In this document: positions 61,219 through 64,000 of the stretch, in pieces
Numbering within the stretch: the stretch's first letter is position 1
Layout: each line of letters starts with the position of its first letter
Source of the DNA: Tetranychus cinnabarinus
Lineage: Eukaryota > Arthropoda > Arachnida > Trombidiformes > Tetranychidae
DNA: 64,000 nucleotides
Reading direction: 5' to 3'
NCBI GenBank assembly: GCA_022266195.1
Contig: WHVY01000004.1
Coordinates: 2,621,501-2,685,500, forward strand
The notes under the pieces: model-generated
The model's input: only the letters and a program-made list of their open reading frames with translations
What the model was told of the DNA's origin: nothing
Databases searched by the model: none
Position numbers and translations under genes: made by a program

Positions 61219-62754
61219 AAAGTTGATATTTTACGTAATTTTTATCTTTTTTTAAATATTTTTATATTGTAATATTAAATATTGTATATGTAACCAAAGT
61301 TATGTAAATAATTCAATAAATTATCACAATATATAAAACATCACAACATAAAAATATGACTAAAATTAATATAATGACATGGTCAGAATGAATGAGGGAT
61401 GAAATTCAGTTATTGGTCGAAATAATGAGTTGAGTATGCTTTTCAATTGTTTTACATTTCTATTTCCAAATGGTATTCAATTAGCCTTTATCAATTGCAA
61501 TTTATGAACAGTAGCAATCAGTTGGATCTAAATTAACTTTGCAATTGTAATTATTGCGATGATTGTTAAAAATTAGACTTTTGTTAGATAATTGTTATCA
61601 ATGTTAATTTGATTATAGCGGTCTGTCTCATTAAATTGAGATCCAAATTAATTTGAATAACCACACCGAATTGAAAAATTATGTTTTAAACAATTTGTGC
61701 TGGCCAACCCTGTCTGTATCTCTTTCACCTTAACTGACCTAAACTAACATAACGTTAGAATGTTAAAGTTAAGAAGAAATTTGTAAGCAACAAGAAAAGG
61801 TAAACAGAAATTTGAGATTCCTATGGTAAGTACTTCTTAAGTTACTTCAACTGTCTTCAATTGGGGCAAATTGTGGTCAATCTTGTCCATCCTTGGTGAT
61901 TCTTAATAGATATTTCATCGAAATTTGTGGACATTTATCATTGCTTTAGTTTGAAATGGCAATATCTCAATGGCTAATTGTATCAACAGGTAGCTGTTGA
62001 AGTTTCCTTTTGTTTGCTTTCCATGGTTATAATAAATTGTCCTTTGATCGCTGACATTGTTGGAGGTCGGTGGATCTTTCGGCTTTGAATTGTGACCTAT
62101 GGTGAAGTAAAAAAAAGGATAGAGTTAACAGTTGAATTATTATGTAAATAAATAATGAATAATTGTATACCAATTGAGCTGTTATTGACCTGGGCTCAAT
62201 GACAAGGTTAAATGTAGAAATGGATAATAAGACGAAGACGATGGCGAAGATCAAGTCAAGTTGTAATCATTGAGCCGATCAATTGTGAGCCTTGATAATT
62301 AGAGGCAAGAAGATAATTGGTGAATTAAAAGACGCGTAACGAAGTTTATTTTTTGTGTAAAAAAACACAATTAAATGACAATGATGAAGTGGATGATAAA
62401 AAAGGCAAGTGACTGGGTTTTGTGAAAAATTGCGGGATTTGTCAAGTAAATTTATTGTCAAGTAATATCATAACTTGGCAAATGTTCAAATTGTTTAATA
62501 ATACATGTGCTAAATTTTAACTCATTCATTGAATTAAAAGCTAAGTGCTGCTGTTTCATTTTCAATGTTTCATTTTCAATTTAACATTTCACTTTGATTA
62601 TTGACTTTATGGGAATTGACTACTTCAAGATAACATAATTTTCAATATGTTATTTTAATTGTTACTTATCAAGAGTAAGGATTAAAAATCGCCCATTTAA
62701 TGATTGGTTTTGAGACCAAAAAGGCTAAAAATCAAACGAAAAGAAGAAGATAAA

Positions 62755-62960
62755 AGTGCTTCAAAACAAGATGATCTTTCAAGCATATCAATCTAAAGCA
62801 CGAGCCACTCTTATCATCCAGCTTCATCCCATTGGTCTGATCATCATTTACACGCGCAATATTTATTTTCATCACCAGGTAAGAAGAAAACAAAAAGACG
62901 TAAATAGAGAAGAACTTTAACCTACTCTCCATATGTTTATCTTTGGCTTTCAATTGGCAA
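62755..62960 (-). repeat. CACGCG cassette, copy 6
   Basis: Mirror of copy 1: taaagcacgagccact, cattggtctgatcatcattt, CACGCG (62851-62856), tttattttcatcaccagg, ctctccatatg. Confidence 0.7.
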
Positions 62961-64000
62961 TATTCTTATTCTTTGCTCATCATTGACAAACTGCTTGGTC
63001 CAAAACAATTCCGTTCAATGACCCGTAGCTTTATTCGAGTTCACATTTTGTTTCATCTAACCCATTGGCTTTTACCATGTTAATTTAACTTAATAGAGGC
63101 TTCGATCTTCTTCTCTTGACGGCTTTGGTTAAAGTCCAGTGTTGAGCATTCCCTTAATGTATTAATAAATATTACTTTGACCGCAAAAAAAGTCAAACCA
63201 TCACATCGAGCTTAAGCATGAAATACTCCTACAAATGGATCCAAGAAAACGGCTATTCTTTGTGCATTTGACCTTTACCTCTTTCTAGAGTCGCCTTAAT
63301 GAACAGGTTCAAACAGTCATTAAAAGTTGACAGTCTATGAAAAGTAAGAAAAAAGAGTTAGTATTCAAACAAAAGATGGGACCAAAGATGTTGACATGAA
63401 TGTAAAGTCTAGTTGACTAAATAATGTCCATTTAGGAGAGTCTCTATTGTTACTTGAAATTGTTTTCAAGTTTAACAGTTTTTTCCTCTTTTCAAATAAT
63501 GTACCATTGTTTCTCATCACCTTTTCTTCCTCCTCCTCTTCACCTTTCGTCACCTTCATGATCATATAATTTCAACTTGCGTTTAAACAGCAAATATGAG
63601 AGGTCAAGTAATTGGTATCGTTAAAATTAGATTAGTGCTCTTACCAAGTAACCTTAAGACTTTTGAAAACGACCTTACCTATGAAATAAAAAGACAAAAA
63701 ATACGATTCAATTTTAACATTCCGTTATAAATATTCTAGCACCATAAGTGCCATTAAACAGCAACAAATCATATTTCTATTTATCTCTCTTCTTTACTCT
63801 TTAGCTAGAATTGAACTTTTATCGATAGACTTTGCATCTTTATTAGCTTTACTTGCACTCAATAGTATTCAGTTGAGTTTGATTTAATCTGAATAGTCTA
63901 TTTCTAATTTACCTTCAATTGACATTAATCTAGTTGGAACTATCGTTAAGACGGTTTAACTGCCTAAAAGTAAGGCCTAACTAACAAATGAGTTTTGACT

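Larger units (their letters stand above)
48389..64000 (-). repeat. Right arm of giant imperfect palindrome (continues past window)
   Basis: Reverse complement of the left arm (anchor pairs given there). The last 40 bases still match 25202-25241, so the arm continues beyond the window. Right-only material includes a 3' bHLH duplication of about 370 bp (about 61020-61430). Outside the bHLH C locus I see no convincing gene; AT-rich sequence, short ORFs and simple repeats fill the rest. Confidence 0.93.

Overview
This window is nuclear DNA from a compact, AT-rich eukaryote. The genes have short GT-AG introns (about 60-330 bp), AATAAA signals and animal-type protein families, including atonal-type bHLH factors, ZRANB2, an EXD3/Nibbler exonuclease and ethanolamine kinase. 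A small-genome invertebrate, possibly a mite or other arthropod, fits best; the species cannot be fixed from the sequence alone.

Positions 1-5770 are a gene-poor repeat field. It contains an imperfect palindromic repeat (about 1-2700), two non-autonomous Tc1/mariner-like elements with TA target duplications (2818-3767, a long-arm foldback, and 3958-4529), and diverged fragments of the sequence family that fills the second half of the window.

Positions 5771-22468 are a dense gene block: EXD3/Nibbler-like exonuclease (-), ESF1 (-), ZRANB2 (-), NAT10 (+), ethanolamine kinase (+), a NOPCHAP1-like protein (+), a NOL8/viriato-like protein (+) and an orphan small secreted Cys-containing protein (+). 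Four of the eight (ESF1, NAT10, NOPCHAP1-like, NOL8-like) belong to nucleolar or ribosome-biogenesis families. ESF1 and NAT10 share a duplicated promoter segment with a perfect CACGTG E-box less than 200 bp from each start codon. The NOPCHAP1-like gene appears to have its start codon split by an intron.

From about 25.2 kb to the window end lies one very large imperfect inverted repeat: left arm about 25202-46569, spacer about 46570-48388, right arm 48389 to beyond 64000. Each arm carries an almost identical two-exon atonal-family bHLH gene (A, 29719-31316 -, and C, 59276-60890 +). A 3.3 kb insertion present only in the left arm (about 41085-44405) holds a third, diverged copy (B, 42167-43075 +). 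All three have a conserved upstream module (AAGATGGCG ... CCAATCAG) and an almost invariant 3' UTR. A and C have a 1.1 kb intron with an identical antisense 84-codon ORF, which B lacks. A 3' fragment (D, 61107-61335) lies downstream of C but carries A-type variants, suggesting exchange between arms. The arms also contain a recurrent cassette with a CACGCG core (six copies), a hairpin-rich block near the centre and (CAT)n tracts. I see no other convincing protein genes in the arms.
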